Of a stretch of 7,306 nucleotides of DNA, positions 1 to 5,530 are shown in pieces. Both the position numbers and the translations under genes were made by a program. The DNA is from Marinosulfonomonas sp. (lineage in GTDB: Bacteria > Pseudomonadota > Alphaproteobacteria > Rhodobacterales > Rhodobacteraceae). The notes under the pieces were generated by a model, which did not search any database, was not told where the DNA came from, and saw nothing but the letters and a program-made list of their open reading frames with translations. Every line of letters starts with the position of its first letter. Within the stretch, counting starts at the first letter, position 1. The DNA lies in NCBI GenBank assembly GCA_015494385.1, contig WGBJ01000261.1, positions 1 through 7,306 of the forward strand, in the 5' to 3' direction.

Positions 1-14
1 ACACTGACCTGCAT
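1..14 (-). CDS. rpsU: 30S ribosomal protein S21 (5' end only)
   Basis: Read on the minus strand from base 14, the sequence is ATG CAG GTC AGT GT, giving M-Q-V-S followed by a partial codon consistent with V. This matches the MQVSVRDN start I know for alphaproteobacterial S21, a small basic protein of the 30S subunit. An AGGTGG SD motif (minus strand, bases 30-25) sits 10 bases before the ATG. The rest of the gene lies outside the window. The neighbour supports the call: the family of the next gene is catalogued as the rpsU-divergently transcribed protein (TIGR02396). Only five codons are visible, so the call rests on start, SD and context together. Confidence 0.8.
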
Positions 15-40
15 GTGGTTGTCACCACCTTTCTAGGTTA

Positions 41-58
41 AAGTTGCAAAAGTTGCAG
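41..58. repeat. Tandem 9-bp repeat in the rpsU/coq9 intergenic region
   Basis: Two head-to-tail copies, AAGTTGCAA (41-49) and AAGTTGCAG (50-58), match at 8 of 9 positions. They lie between the divergent genes, within the rpsU leader and upstream of coq9. TTGCAA or TTGCAG could serve as a weak -35 element for coq9 (TATAGC at 69-74 lies 19 bases after TTGCAA). Alternatively the pair could be a direct-repeat protein-binding site. Confidence 0.5.
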
Positions 59-66
59 GAACTGGC

Positions 67-95
67 CCTATAGCAAGCAATATACACTCTGTCCA
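67..95 (-). promoter_or_regulatory. Predicted sigma-70 promoter for rpsU
   Basis: On the minus strand, TGGACA (bases 95-90, five of six to TTGACA) is followed after 17 bases by TATAGG (bases 72-67, four of six to TATAAT). Transcription would start near base 60, leaving a leader of about 45 bases before the rpsU ATG. The fit is by eye; no start site is known. Confidence 0.5.
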
Positions 96-111
96 GTTAG
101 GAGATTCGGAT

Positions 112-816
112 ATGCCCCAGAATACCCCCCCCAAAGACGCGCTGCTGGATGCGATCCTGCCCCATGTCGCCTTTGACGGCTGGTCCGATACCAGTTTCAA
201 GGCGGCCGTTCAGGATGCGGGAATTGATCCGGTGGTGGCACATGCGGTGTGCCCGCGCGGGGCGGTGGATCTGGCTGTGGCCTATCACAAGCGCGGCGAT
301 CAGCTGATGCTGGAACGCTATGCCCAGACCGACCTGTCCGAAATGCGCTATAGCGACAGGATTGCAGCACTGGTGCGAATGCGGATCGAGGTGGTCGAAG
401 ACCGCGAGGTCGTGCGCAAGGCGACGGTCCTTTTTGCCCTGCCGAAATACGCAACCGAGGGCGCGCGGCTGATCTGGGAAACCTGCGATCTGATCTGGAA
501 CACGCTGGGGGATACCTCGGATGACATCAACTGGTATACAAAAAGGGCTACGTTATCAGGTGTTTACGCATCCACCGTGCTGTTTTGGCTGGGCGATGAA
601 TCCGAAGGGAATGCCGAAACATGGGAGTTTCTGGACCGCCGTATTGACGATGTGATGCAGATCGAAAAACTGAAGGCCAAGGTGCGGGACAATCCGTTGC
701 TTAAAGGCCTGTTTGCCGGCCCGCTATGGGCCATGGGCCACGTCAAAGCCCCGCACGCCAAACCGATGCAGGATGTGCCCGGACGTTGGGATACAGACAA
801 AGAGGGTGCGAAATGA
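112..816 (+). CDS. coq9: COQ9 family ubiquinone biosynthesis protein (rpsU-divergent family)
   Basis: A 234-residue COQ9-family protein. In eukaryotes COQ9 binds ubiquinone-type lipids and presents the precursor to the COQ7 hydroxylase; a similar accessory role at the inner membrane is inferred here. The family signature is at residues 126-155: D-L-I-W-N, then G-D-T-S-D-D-I-N-W-Y-T-K-R, then V-Y-A-S-T. The N-terminal 60 residues (LPHVAFDGWSDTSFKAA, later RGAVDLAVAYH) are also typical, resembling a TetR-like helical fold. The ATG has an AGGAG SD (99-103) 8 bases upstream. The gene diverges from rpsU, the arrangement that names TIGR02396. Its stop overlaps the next start as ATGA, so it is translationally coupled to a quinone reductase. 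No frameshift or missing segment is apparent. Confidence 0.93.
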   Translation: MPQNTPPKDALLDAILPHVAFDGWSDTSFKAAVQDAGIDPVVAHAVCPRGAVDLAVAYHKRGDQLMLERYAQTDLSEMRYSDRIAALVRMRIEVVEDREVVRKATVLFALPKYATEGARLIWETCDLIWNTLGDTSDDINWYTKRATLSGVYASTVLFWLGDESEGNAETWEFLDRRIDDVMQIEKLKAKVRDNPLLKGLFAGPLWAMGHVKAPHAKPMQDVPGRWDTDKEGAK

Positions 817-1802
817 GCCGGCCCAAAGTGATGCGCGCCGTCGAGATTTCTGCACCCGGCGGCCCCGAGGTTTTGCGCCTGTGCGAACGTCCCGTGCCGC
901 AACCGGCCTATGGCGAAATCCTGATCCGGCTGGACTATGCCGGTGTGAACCGCCCTGACGCGTTACAGCGGGCAGGGCTTTATGCCCCACCCCCGACCGC
1001 AAGCGACCTGCCGGGGCTGGAAGGTGCCGGTGTTGTGGTGGCGCTGGGCGATGGGGTGACCGAATGGGCGGTGGGCGATTCGGTTTGCGCCCTGCTGCCC
1101 GGCGGGGGCTATTCCGAGTATGTGACCTGCCCCGCAAAACACGCGCTGCCGGTGCCTGCGGGCATGGATATGAAACAGGCCGCCTGCCTGCCGGAAACCT
1201 TTTTCACCGTCTGGTCCAACGTGTTCATGCGCGGTGGTCTGAAGGCGGGCGAGCGGTTTTTGGTGCATGGCGGCTCCAGCGGGATCGGCACAACGGCGAT
1301 CCAACTGGCCAATGGGTTCGGCGCACGGGTGTTCACCACGGCGGGGTCCGAGGCGAAATGCGAGGTCTGCTGTGAACTGGGGGCCGAAGTGGCCGTGAAC
1401 TACCGCGAGGCGGATTTTGTCGAGGTGATGCGCGGTGTGGGCGGGGCGAACCTGATCCTTGATATGGTCGGCGGCGATTATATCCCGCGCAACATCAAGG
1501 CGCTGGCGGACGAGGGGCGCTTGGTACAAATCGCGTTCCTGCAAGGGCCGAAGGTAGAGTTGAACTTTGCCCAGATCATGATGCGGCGGCTGGTGGTGAC
1601 GGGCAGCACTTTGCGCCCGCAAAGCGATCTGGCCAAGGCACGGATTGCCGATCAGTTGCGCGAAAAGGTTTGGCCATTGCTGGATGCGGGAACCATCGCG
1701 CCGGTGATGGACAGCGAATTCGCACTGGAAGATGCCGCCAAGGCGCATACGCGGATCGAGGATGGCGACCATATCGGCAAGATCGTGTTGCGGGTAGGGT
1801 AA
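813..1802 (+). CDS. NAD(P)H:quinone oxidoreductase, PIG3-type zinc-independent MDR
   Basis: A 329-residue protein, about the normal length for the PIG3 quinone oxidoreductase family (MDR superfamily). It should reduce quinones or similar electrophiles with NADPH in the cytoplasm. The N-terminal GroES-like domain carries YAGVNRPDALQRAG (residues 42-55) and PGLEGAGVV (67-75). The Rossmann fold has the nucleotide loop VHGGSSGIGTTAIQLA (151-166), then LDMVGG (216-221) and the PIG3-like TGSTLRP (263-269); HIGKIVL is near the end. The GHE-type catalytic zinc motif of zinc alcohol dehydrogenases is absent, as expected. The start at 813 overlaps the coq9 stop (ATGA) with an AGAGGG SD 6 bases before; the frame is open further upstream (from 726), but that part lies inside coq9. 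Co-transcription with coq9 suggests a quinone-related role. Physiological substrate unknown. Confidence 0.9.
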   Translation: MSRPKVMRAVEISAPGGPEVLRLCERPVPQPAYGEILIRLDYAGVNRPDALQRAGLYAPPPTASDLPGLEGAGVVVALGDGVTEWAVGDSVCALLPGGGYSEYVTCPAKHALPVPAGMDMKQAACLPETFFTVWSNVFMRGGLKAGERFLVHGGSSGIGTTAIQLANGFGARVFTTAGSEAKCEVCCELGAEVAVNYREADFVEVMRGVGGANLILDMVGGDYIPRNIKALADEGRLVQIAFLQGPKVELNFAQIMMRRLVVTGSTLRPQSDLAKARIADQLREKVWPLLDAGTIAPVMDSEFALEDAAKAHTRIEDGDHIGKIVLRVG

Positions 1803-1897
1803 TCGGACGTTCGGGCCGGATTGATTGAAAATACGCCGATAATCCCCATCTATAGAAGGGAAACGCGCATCATGATTGATCTGGAAAGGACAAGACG

Positions 1898-2302
1898 ATG
1901 CACGATGATAAATCAGGCCATTTCGAAGTTCTGGACGGTTTTCCGGACGATGTGGTGGCGGTTTCGGCCAAGGGCCGGATCGACCACGATGCCTATGCCA
2001 AGGAATTGCACCCGATGGTTGATGCCTCGGTGGCCGAGGATGGCAAGATCAAGCTGTTCTATGTGCTGGGACCCGAATTCGAGGGGTTCACTGCAGGCGC
2101 TGCCTGGGAAGATACCAAGCTGGGGCTATCGCACTGGAGCGACTATGAGCGGGTTGCGGTGGTGACCGATGTTGGCTGGGTTGAAATGGGGGTCAAACTG
2201 TTTGCCCCATTGATGCGCGGCCGTGTTCGGGTGTTTGGCATGGATGAATGGGATCAAGCCAAAGCGTGGGTCACCGAGGAGGACACACAGGCGGTTGCCT
2301 AG
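1898..2302 (+). CDS. SpoIIAA-like STAS/SEC14-type small protein
   Basis: A 134-residue soluble protein of the SpoIIAA-like family (PF11964). The family has a STAS/CRAL-TRIO-like fold and mostly unknown function; a role in lipid or nucleotide binding or anti-sigma control would be inference. Family features are the strand AVSAKGRIDHDAY (residues 21-33), KIKLFYVLG (50-58), the central GFTAGAAWEDTKLGLSHW (63-80), AVVTDVGW (87-94) and RVFGMDEWDQAKAWV (111-125). The ATG follows an AAAGGA SD (1885-1890) by 7 bases. The 95-bp gap after the quinone reductase contains no terminator; TTGAAA (1825-1830) and TATAGA (1851-1856) lie 20 bases apart and would make only a weak promoter. Its TAG stop shares CTAG with the stop of the convergent RNase T2 gene. 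Confidence 0.85.
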   Translation: MHDDKSGHFEVLDGFPDDVVAVSAKGRIDHDAYAKELHPMVDASVAEDGKIKLFYVLGPEFEGFTAGAAWEDTKLGLSHWSDYERVAVVTDVGWVEMGVKLFAPLMRGRVRVFGMDEWDQAKAWVTEEDTQAVA

Positions 2303-2940
2303 CGGATCGGGTCAAACAACGCATCTTTCAATGCGCAATCCCGCACCACATCCGCGCCGCAGACCCGTGGCTCTAAATCCTTGGTCAGGCAAATCCGCGC
2401 CTCTTGAATCCGGCCCTGTTTGCAAGTGATGGTGATCATATCCGCCGTCATATCGGGGTTGGATTTCAGGAATGCCTCTTCGATCACCGAAGCGGGCAGT
2501 TTCACCGTATGGTCCAGCTTGCGCAATACCGGCGGGCGCACCACGGCGTTATAGGCCGCGCGCGCCGCTGCGAAATATTCCTGCGAGGTCAGGCCCGAAC
2601 AACGCCCGTGTTTCTTCCACTGGTGCCAGGCCAATCCGCCCGAGGCCATGACATCGGCCATCGCATTGGTTTCGCCGCGTGATGGCGGGCGGGCAGAGGT
2701 GTTGCAGTAACTGGGAAAGCCACGTTCGTTCTGGGGCCACAACCCGTGCAGGATCCAGCCGTAATCGTATCTTTCATCACATTGCCGTGCATTGCGTCTG
2801 TCCCCCTCGATCGCGCACCAAGTGGGCGACCAGGACAGCGACAAAACGTAATAGTCAAAGTCACCCGCGCGTTCGCCTTCTGCCTTTGCGGCAGGGGCGG
2901 TCAGGACAAGGGCCAGCAGGATAAACAGGATTTGACGCAT
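2299..2940 (-). CDS. Secreted ribonuclease T2 family protein
   Basis: A 213-residue endoribonuclease of the RNase T2 family (RNase I-like), which cleaves RNA via 2',3'-cyclic phosphates outside the cytoplasm. A Sec signal peptide is clear: hydrophobic ILFILLALVLTAPAA, then AKA with cleavage likely after residue 20. Catalytic segment I is HGLWPQ (65-70, His65). Segment II is HQWKKHG (106-112, His106, Lys110, His111). The canonical HEWxKHG has Glu where this has Gln107. Eight cysteines (42, 54, 79, 114, 173, 184, 194, 202) could form four disulfides, fitting a periplasmic or secreted enzyme. The ATG has an AGAGGA SD 8 bases upstream on the minus strand. The gene is monocistronic as far as seen, divergent from trcR and convergent with the SpoIIAA-like gene. 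Confidence 0.92.
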   Translation of the reverse strand: MRQILFILLALVLTAPAAKAEGERAGDFDYYVLSLSWSPTWCAIEGDRRNARQCDERYDYGWILHGLWPQNERGFPSYCNTSARPPSRGETNAMADVMASGGLAWHQWKKHGRCSGLTSQEYFAAARAAYNAVVRPPVLRKLDHTVKLPASVIEEAFLKSNPDMTADMITITCKQGRIQEARICLTKDLEPRVCGADVVRDCALKDALFDPIR

Positions 2941-2967
2941 TTACTCTTTCCTCTTTTACTTTGGCGC

Positions 2968-2995
2968 ACTATATAGCGTTCAAGTTCCCTGACAA
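2968..2995 (-). promoter_or_regulatory. Predicted sigma-70 promoter for the RNase T2 gene
   Basis: On the minus strand TTGTCA (bases 2995-2990, five of six to TTGACA) and TATAGT (2973-2968, five of six to TATAAT) are 16 bases apart. Transcription would begin near 2961, about 20 bases before the ATG and just upstream of the SD. The -10 lies in a CTATATAG palindrome (2969-2976), so a plus-strand -10 for trcR is also possible there, but I see no matching -35. Confidence 0.6.
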
Positions 2996-3042
2996 TGCGA
3001 ACCCGCTTCGAAGCCGAAGCAGCCCATTCAGGGCACAGGGAA
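2985..3042. repeat. Nested inverted repeats in the trcR leader
   Basis: An inner hairpin pairs GCTTCG (3005-3010) with CGAAGC (3015-3020) around a 4-base loop. Outside it, TTCCCTG (2985-2991) is exactly complementary to CAGGGAA (3036-3042). The same region contains the 10-bp palindrome GCTTCGAAGC (3005-3014). The structure would lie in the trcR 5' leader if transcription starts upstream of 2985. The trcR SD (3053-3057) is outside the stem. The outer 7-bp pair could be chance. Confidence 0.4.
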
Positions 3043-3065
3043 GATATGCTTTAGGAGTGCACGAG

Positions 3066-3812
3066 ATGGCTAAACCAATCATGGCAAAGGCAACCGCCGT
3101 ATGGCTGGTGGATAATACAACACTGAGTTTCAAGCAGATTGCCGATTTCTGCGATTTGCACGAATTGGAAGTGCAGGGGATTGCCGACGGTGATGTGGCG
3201 GCCGGGGTAAAAGGGTTTGACCCGATCTCGAACAACCAGCTGACCCGCGAAGAAATCGAAGCCGCTGAAAAAGACCCCAAGCACAAGCTGAAGCTGAAGT
3301 ATTACGCCGCAGCCGAGGGCGAGCAAAAACGCCGTGGCCCGCGCTATACGCCGCTGTCCAAACGTCAGGACCGGCCTGCGTCTATCCTGTGGCTGGTGAA
3401 ATTCCACCCAGAACTGGCCGACAGCCAGATCAGCAAACTGGTCGGCACCACCAAGCCAACCATTCAGGCCATCCGCGAGCGCACCCACTGGAACATTTCC
3501 AACATTCAGCCGATCGACCCCGTTGCACTGGGCCTGTGTAAACAAAGCGAACTGGATGCCGCCGTTAAAAAGGCCAACGACAAGCTGGCCAAAGAAGGCA
3601 ACGTGATGTCGGATGACGAGCGTCGCAAGCTGGTTTCCACCGAACAGTCGCTGGGCGCACCGGAAGAACCTAAAATGCCCGCCGCGATCGAGGGTCTTGA
3701 GACCTTCACACTGGCGGACGAGCCGAAGGTTGAAGAAGAAGCACCGATTGATGCGGACAGTTTCTTTAACCTGCCCGAAGATTCGGACAAGGACGAAGAC
3801 GAGCCAAAATAG
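3066..3812 (+). CDS. trcR: Cell cycle transcriptional regulator TrcR family (DUF1013)
   Basis: A 248-residue protein of the DUF1013 family, called TrcR in alphaproteobacteria and linked there to cell-cycle transcription and RNA polymerase. Two similar segments are visible: AVWLVDNTTLSFKQIADFC (11-29) with following helix to about 43, and ILWLVKFHPELADSQISKLVG (107-127) followed by TTKPTIQAIRERTHWN (128-143). Both begin with W-L-V and look like helix-turn-helix units. A basic stretch (KRRGPRYTPLSKRQDR, 88-103) separates them. The last 30 residues are strongly acidic (EEEAPIDAD through EDSDKDEDEPK). The ATG at 3066 has AGGAG (3053-3057) 8 bases upstream and gives the usual MAKPIMAKATAVWL start; the frame stays open upstream to about 2961 but there is no SD there. 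A terminator follows. Confidence 0.9.
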   Translation: MAKPIMAKATAVWLVDNTTLSFKQIADFCDLHELEVQGIADGDVAAGVKGFDPISNNQLTREEIEAAEKDPKHKLKLKYYAAAEGEQKRRGPRYTPLSKRQDRPASILWLVKFHPELADSQISKLVGTTKPTIQAIRERTHWNISNIQPIDPVALGLCKQSELDAAVKKANDKLAKEGNVMSDDERRKLVSTEQSLGAPEEPKMPAAIEGLETFTLADEPKVEEEAPIDADSFFNLPEDSDKDEDEPK

Positions 3813-3835
3813 GCCAGTCACAAATATTGCTTTTC

Positions 3836-3873
3836 AAAGCCCCGATGTTGCACGCATCGGGGCTTTTGCTTTT
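3836..3873 (+). terminator. Intrinsic terminator after trcR
   Basis: A perfect 12-bp stem pairs AAAGCCCCGATG (3836-3847) with CATCGGGGCTTT (3855-3866) across a 7-base loop. It runs into TTTTGCTTTT (3864-3873). It begins 24 bases after the trcR stop and separates trcR from merR. Confidence 0.92.
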
Positions 3874-3891
3874 CCGGCAAAGCGCCTATAT

Positions 3892-3906
3892 CTATAGTTC
3901 CTATAG
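3892..3906. promoter_or_regulatory. Candidate MerR-family operator, CTATAG-N3-CTATAG
   Basis: Two CTATAG arms (3892-3897 and 3901-3906) flank TTC, 15 bases before the merR ATG. From memory, CadR- and PbrR-type operators have the same 6-3-6 layout with arms close to CTATAG and CTACAG or CTAGAG. TATAGT (3893-3898) within the site could be a -10 with a poor -35 (TTTTCC, 3870-3875) 17 bases upstream. The dyad would then cover the -10 rather than sit in a long spacer, which favours autorepression. A third partial copy, CTATAT, is at 3886-3891. Confidence 0.55.
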
Positions 3907-3921
3907 CTATCGAGGTGCCAC

Positions 3922-4332
3922 ATGTATTCCATCGGTGAATTGTCCCGCCAGACGGGCGTTAAAATTCCGACCATCCGCTACTATGAACAGATCGGGCTGA
4001 TTGCACCGGCGGAACGCTCGGATGGTAACCAACGGCGCTATACGCAGGAAGGGTTCCGGCGGCTTTCCTTTATCCGCCATTCGCGTGATCTGGGGTTTTC
4101 TCTGAACGACACGCGCGAATTGCTGGAGCTAAGCCAGCATCCCGAAGGGGAATGCAGCGACGCACACGGTATTGCCGCGCGGCATCTGGCCGGGGTGAAG
4201 GCAAAGATTGCCAAGATGAAGCGGCTTGAAAAGGAACTGAAACGCATCTCCAATTGCGAGGCAGGCAAGCTGGCCAATTGTGCGGTTCTGGAAACGCTGG
4301 CCGATCACAGCCTGTGTTCGGGGGATCACTAA
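3922..4332 (+). CDS. MerR-family transcriptional regulator, metal-type cysteine set
   Basis: A 136-residue MerR-family regulator. The N-terminal winged helix-turn-helix reads [20 protein letters not shown] (2-21), then [19 protein letters not shown] (22-40). A long dimerisation helix spans about 84-109 ([16 protein letters not shown] near its end), and the C-terminus is metal-binding in type. Cysteines at 78, 112 and 120 match in position the three thiolate ligands of CadR/PbrR-like proteins (about 77-79, 112-113, 119-122). Cys132 with His129 and His136 could add a second site. This suggests a divalent or soft metal sensor (Cd, Pb, Zn or Hg). That is inference, because no efflux pump, ATPase or metallochaperone is in the window. 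GAGG (3912-3915) precedes the ATG by 6 bases. A candidate autoregulatory operator lies at 3892-3906. The TAA stop overlaps the convergent EVE gene. Confidence 0.88.
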   Translation: MYSIGELSRQTGVKIPTIRYYEQIGLIAPAERSDGNQRRYTQEGFRRLSFIRHSRDLGFSLNDTRELLELSQHPEGECSDAHGIAARHLAGVKAKIAKMKRLEKELKRISNCEAGKLANCAVLETLADHSLCSGDH

Positions 4333-4757
4333 GGCCGCTTGGCCTGCATGGATTCGGCGATCAAATCCATATCCCCTGGGCTGATTTTGAACAGGCCAAA
4401 CCGCATTTGATATCCCCAGTTCTGTTTGCCCTGTGTAAATTCAAGATGATCAAGCAACGGGCGGATCGGGGTTTCCCGCGCCGGATACCAATCCACATCC
4501 CGCCGGTAGGGGTGAAACTTCCCGCCATGCATTGAGGCCTGATATGGCTCATTGTTCAGGACCACTCCTATGGCGGTAAAGGATTGCAACCCGTCCGGTT
4601 TGCGCAGCACTTCACTGGGGGAATAATAAACCACGCGGTCCCCGGGGTGGATACGTCGCAACGGGGCTAATTTGCCGTGGTTCACCTGCATAAAACCCGC
4701 CGCGTGGCCAATACGGACATGTTCGGCCGAGGCAACGGCAATCCAGTTTTCAGACAT
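4329..4757 (-). CDS. EVE domain-containing protein (UPF0310 type)
   Basis: A 142-residue single-domain EVE protein. EVE has a PUA/YTH-like fold; members are proposed to bind modified bases in DNA or RNA, but the role of stand-alone copies is not settled. Recognisable family sequence includes [11 protein letters not shown] (4-14), [16 protein letters not shown] (21-36), [12 protein letters not shown] (39-50) and [14 protein letters not shown] (113-126). The start at 4757 is chosen because AGGAG lies 5 bases upstream on the minus strand and the protein then begins directly with the domain (MSENWIAV). An in-frame ATG at 4796 would add 13 unconserved-looking residues and has no SD that I can see. 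It converges on merR with a 4-base stop overlap and is divergent from the PAP2 gene. No restriction or toxin genes accompany it. Confidence 0.88.
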   Translation of the reverse strand: MSENWIAVASAEHVRIGHAAGFMQVNHGKLAPLRRIHPGDRVVYYSPSEVLRKPDGLQSFTAIGVVLNNEPYQASMHGGKFHPYRRDVDWYPARETPIRPLLDHLEFTQGKQNWGYQMRFGLFKISPGDMDLIAESMQAKRP

Positions 4758-4800
4758 GTGTTCTCCTGTGAAATGCTTGTCCGTCAGGGGTAACACAGGT

Positions 4801-4821
4801 TCTTGTCAGAAAATGACAGGA
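4801..4821. promoter_or_regulatory. Inverted repeat TGTCA-N5-TGACA between EVE and PAP2 genes
   Basis: TCTTGTCA (4801-4808) and TGACAGGA (4814-4821) are inverted repeats around GAAAA, matching at 7 of 8 positions (8 with a G-U pair in RNA). No T-run follows, so it does not read as a terminator. Placed 44 bases from the EVE start and within the divergent intergenic region, it could be an operator. No regulator can be named. Confidence 0.45.
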
Positions 4822-4901
4822 TAAAACAGCATAGGCATTTGGTTTATGAGGCTTTTTATCAACTTGGGTTTATTTACCCCGGTGTCGTGCGGGCCCTATC
4901 G

Positions 4902-4951
4902 GTTCCCTCGTATGGCAAGATAATTGCCGGCTAAAGGGACAGTAAGGGAAC
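4902..4951 (+). promoter_or_regulatory. Possible RBS-masking leader of the PAP2 gene
   Basis: GTTCCCT (4902-4908) is exactly complementary to AGGGAAC (4945-4951), which contains the SD (AGGGA, 4945-4949) for the ATG at 4959. Inside, GGCAA (4914-4918) pairs with TTGCC (4924-4928) around GATAA. If the transcript includes 4902, the ribosome-binding site could be hidden in a stem. If the -10 were GATAAT (4919-4924), the 5' arm would not be transcribed. Confidence 0.35.
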
Positions 4952-4958
4952 GACAATA

Positions 4959-5477
4959 ATGATATTTAAACGGTTTGTGCAGCGGTTCGCCGCTGCAGTA
5001 GTTGTGTGCAGCCTGATCACACCTGCACAGGCGGGTGACAATTTTACAAAAACAGGGGACGTGTTGCAGATTGCATTGCCGGCAGTGGCGCTGGTTTGTG
5101 CCGCCCAAAAGCACGATTTTGGCCCCGCAGCCTTGCGGCTCATCGGTCAGGAAGTTGCGGTTCAGGCCAGCAAACACGCGCTGGGCAATGCGACAATCAA
5201 CCAGCGGCCCAATGGCGGCACGCACGGTTTCCCTTCGGGACATACAGCCGCTGCGTTCTACGGGGCCAGCTACCTGTCGCGGCAATGTATGCACACGAAG
5301 GGCGGCAAGATTCTGGCATTCGGGTTGGCTGCACTGGTCGGGGCATCGCGGGTGGATGGCGACAACCACACGGTCGGGCAGGTGCTTGCCGGTGCGCTGG
5401 TCGGGGTTGCGTTTGACCGGGTCAAGGTGTCGTTTGATGACAGGCGTGTGCGCGTCGGGATGCGCTACGAATTCTAA
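4959..5477 (+). CDS. Exported PAP2-superfamily phosphatase
   Basis: A 172-residue PAP2 (type 2 phosphatidic acid phosphatase) protein, of a superfamily that removes phosphate from lipid or isoprenoid phosphates and pyrophosphates. A signal peptide is likely: basic MIFKRFVQRF, hydrophobic AAAVVVCSLI, then TPAQA with cleavage after about residue 25. Motif C1 is loose (Lys72, ten residues, Arg83-Pro84; classic spacing is six). C2 is intact, FPSGH (91-95, His95). C3 is SRVDGDNHTVGQ (130-141) with Arg131 and nucleophile His137, but the usual Asp four residues after that His is Gln141. Hydrophobic stretches at 35-49, 118-129 and 142-152 may be short membrane or core helices. The chain ends in RYEF. 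AGGGA at 4945-4949 is the SD, 9 bases upstream. Substrate unknown; it stands alone here. Confidence 0.85.
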   Translation: MIFKRFVQRFAAAVVVCSLITPAQAGDNFTKTGDVLQIALPAVALVCAAQKHDFGPAALRLIGQEVAVQASKHALGNATINQRPNGGTHGFPSGHTAAAFYGASYLSRQCMHTKGGKILAFGLAALVGASRVDGDNHTVGQVLAGALVGVAFDRVKVSFDDRRVRVGMRYEF

Positions 5478-5478
5478 A

Positions 5479-5492
5479 CCTGTTGCAACAGG
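5479..5492. repeat. Perfect 14-bp palindrome CCTGTTGCAACAGG
   Basis: The palindrome begins one base after the PAP2 stop codon. As RNA it makes only a 5-bp stem with a TGCA loop and has no T-run, so it is a poor terminator. It reads better as a binding site for a dimeric regulator. Its TTGCAACAG core recurs at 5879-5887, on the far side of the ribbon-helix-helix gene. Confidence 0.6.
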
Positions 5493-5530
5493 AGCTGGAT
5501 TGAGCACAATAGAACCCTGTGTTGTTGCAT

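Noticed and set aside
103..107. GATTC (GANTC methylation site) beside the coq9 SD
   Set aside because: Single copy, and GANTC occurs several times inside genes here, so there is no sign of cell-cycle methylation control.
963..1772. A 269-codon open frame on the minus strand
   Set aside because: It is wholly antisense to the quinone oxidoreductase, whose motifs are clear, and its product matches nothing I recognise.
1821..1856. Promoter before the SpoIIAA-like gene
   Set aside because: TTGAAA and TATAGA are 20 bases apart and other combinations fit worse, so it is not listed as a feature.
3051..3821. A 256-codon open frame on the minus strand
   Set aside because: It is antisense to trcR across its full length; its product is low-complexity and unlike any known family.
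4758..4796. Upstream ATG at 4796 for the EVE gene
   Set aside because: The shorter start at 4757 has AGGAG at proper spacing and begins directly with the domain.
4866..4879. GGGT-N6-ACCC inverted repeat
   Set aside because: Only 4 bp per arm, which is expected by chance.
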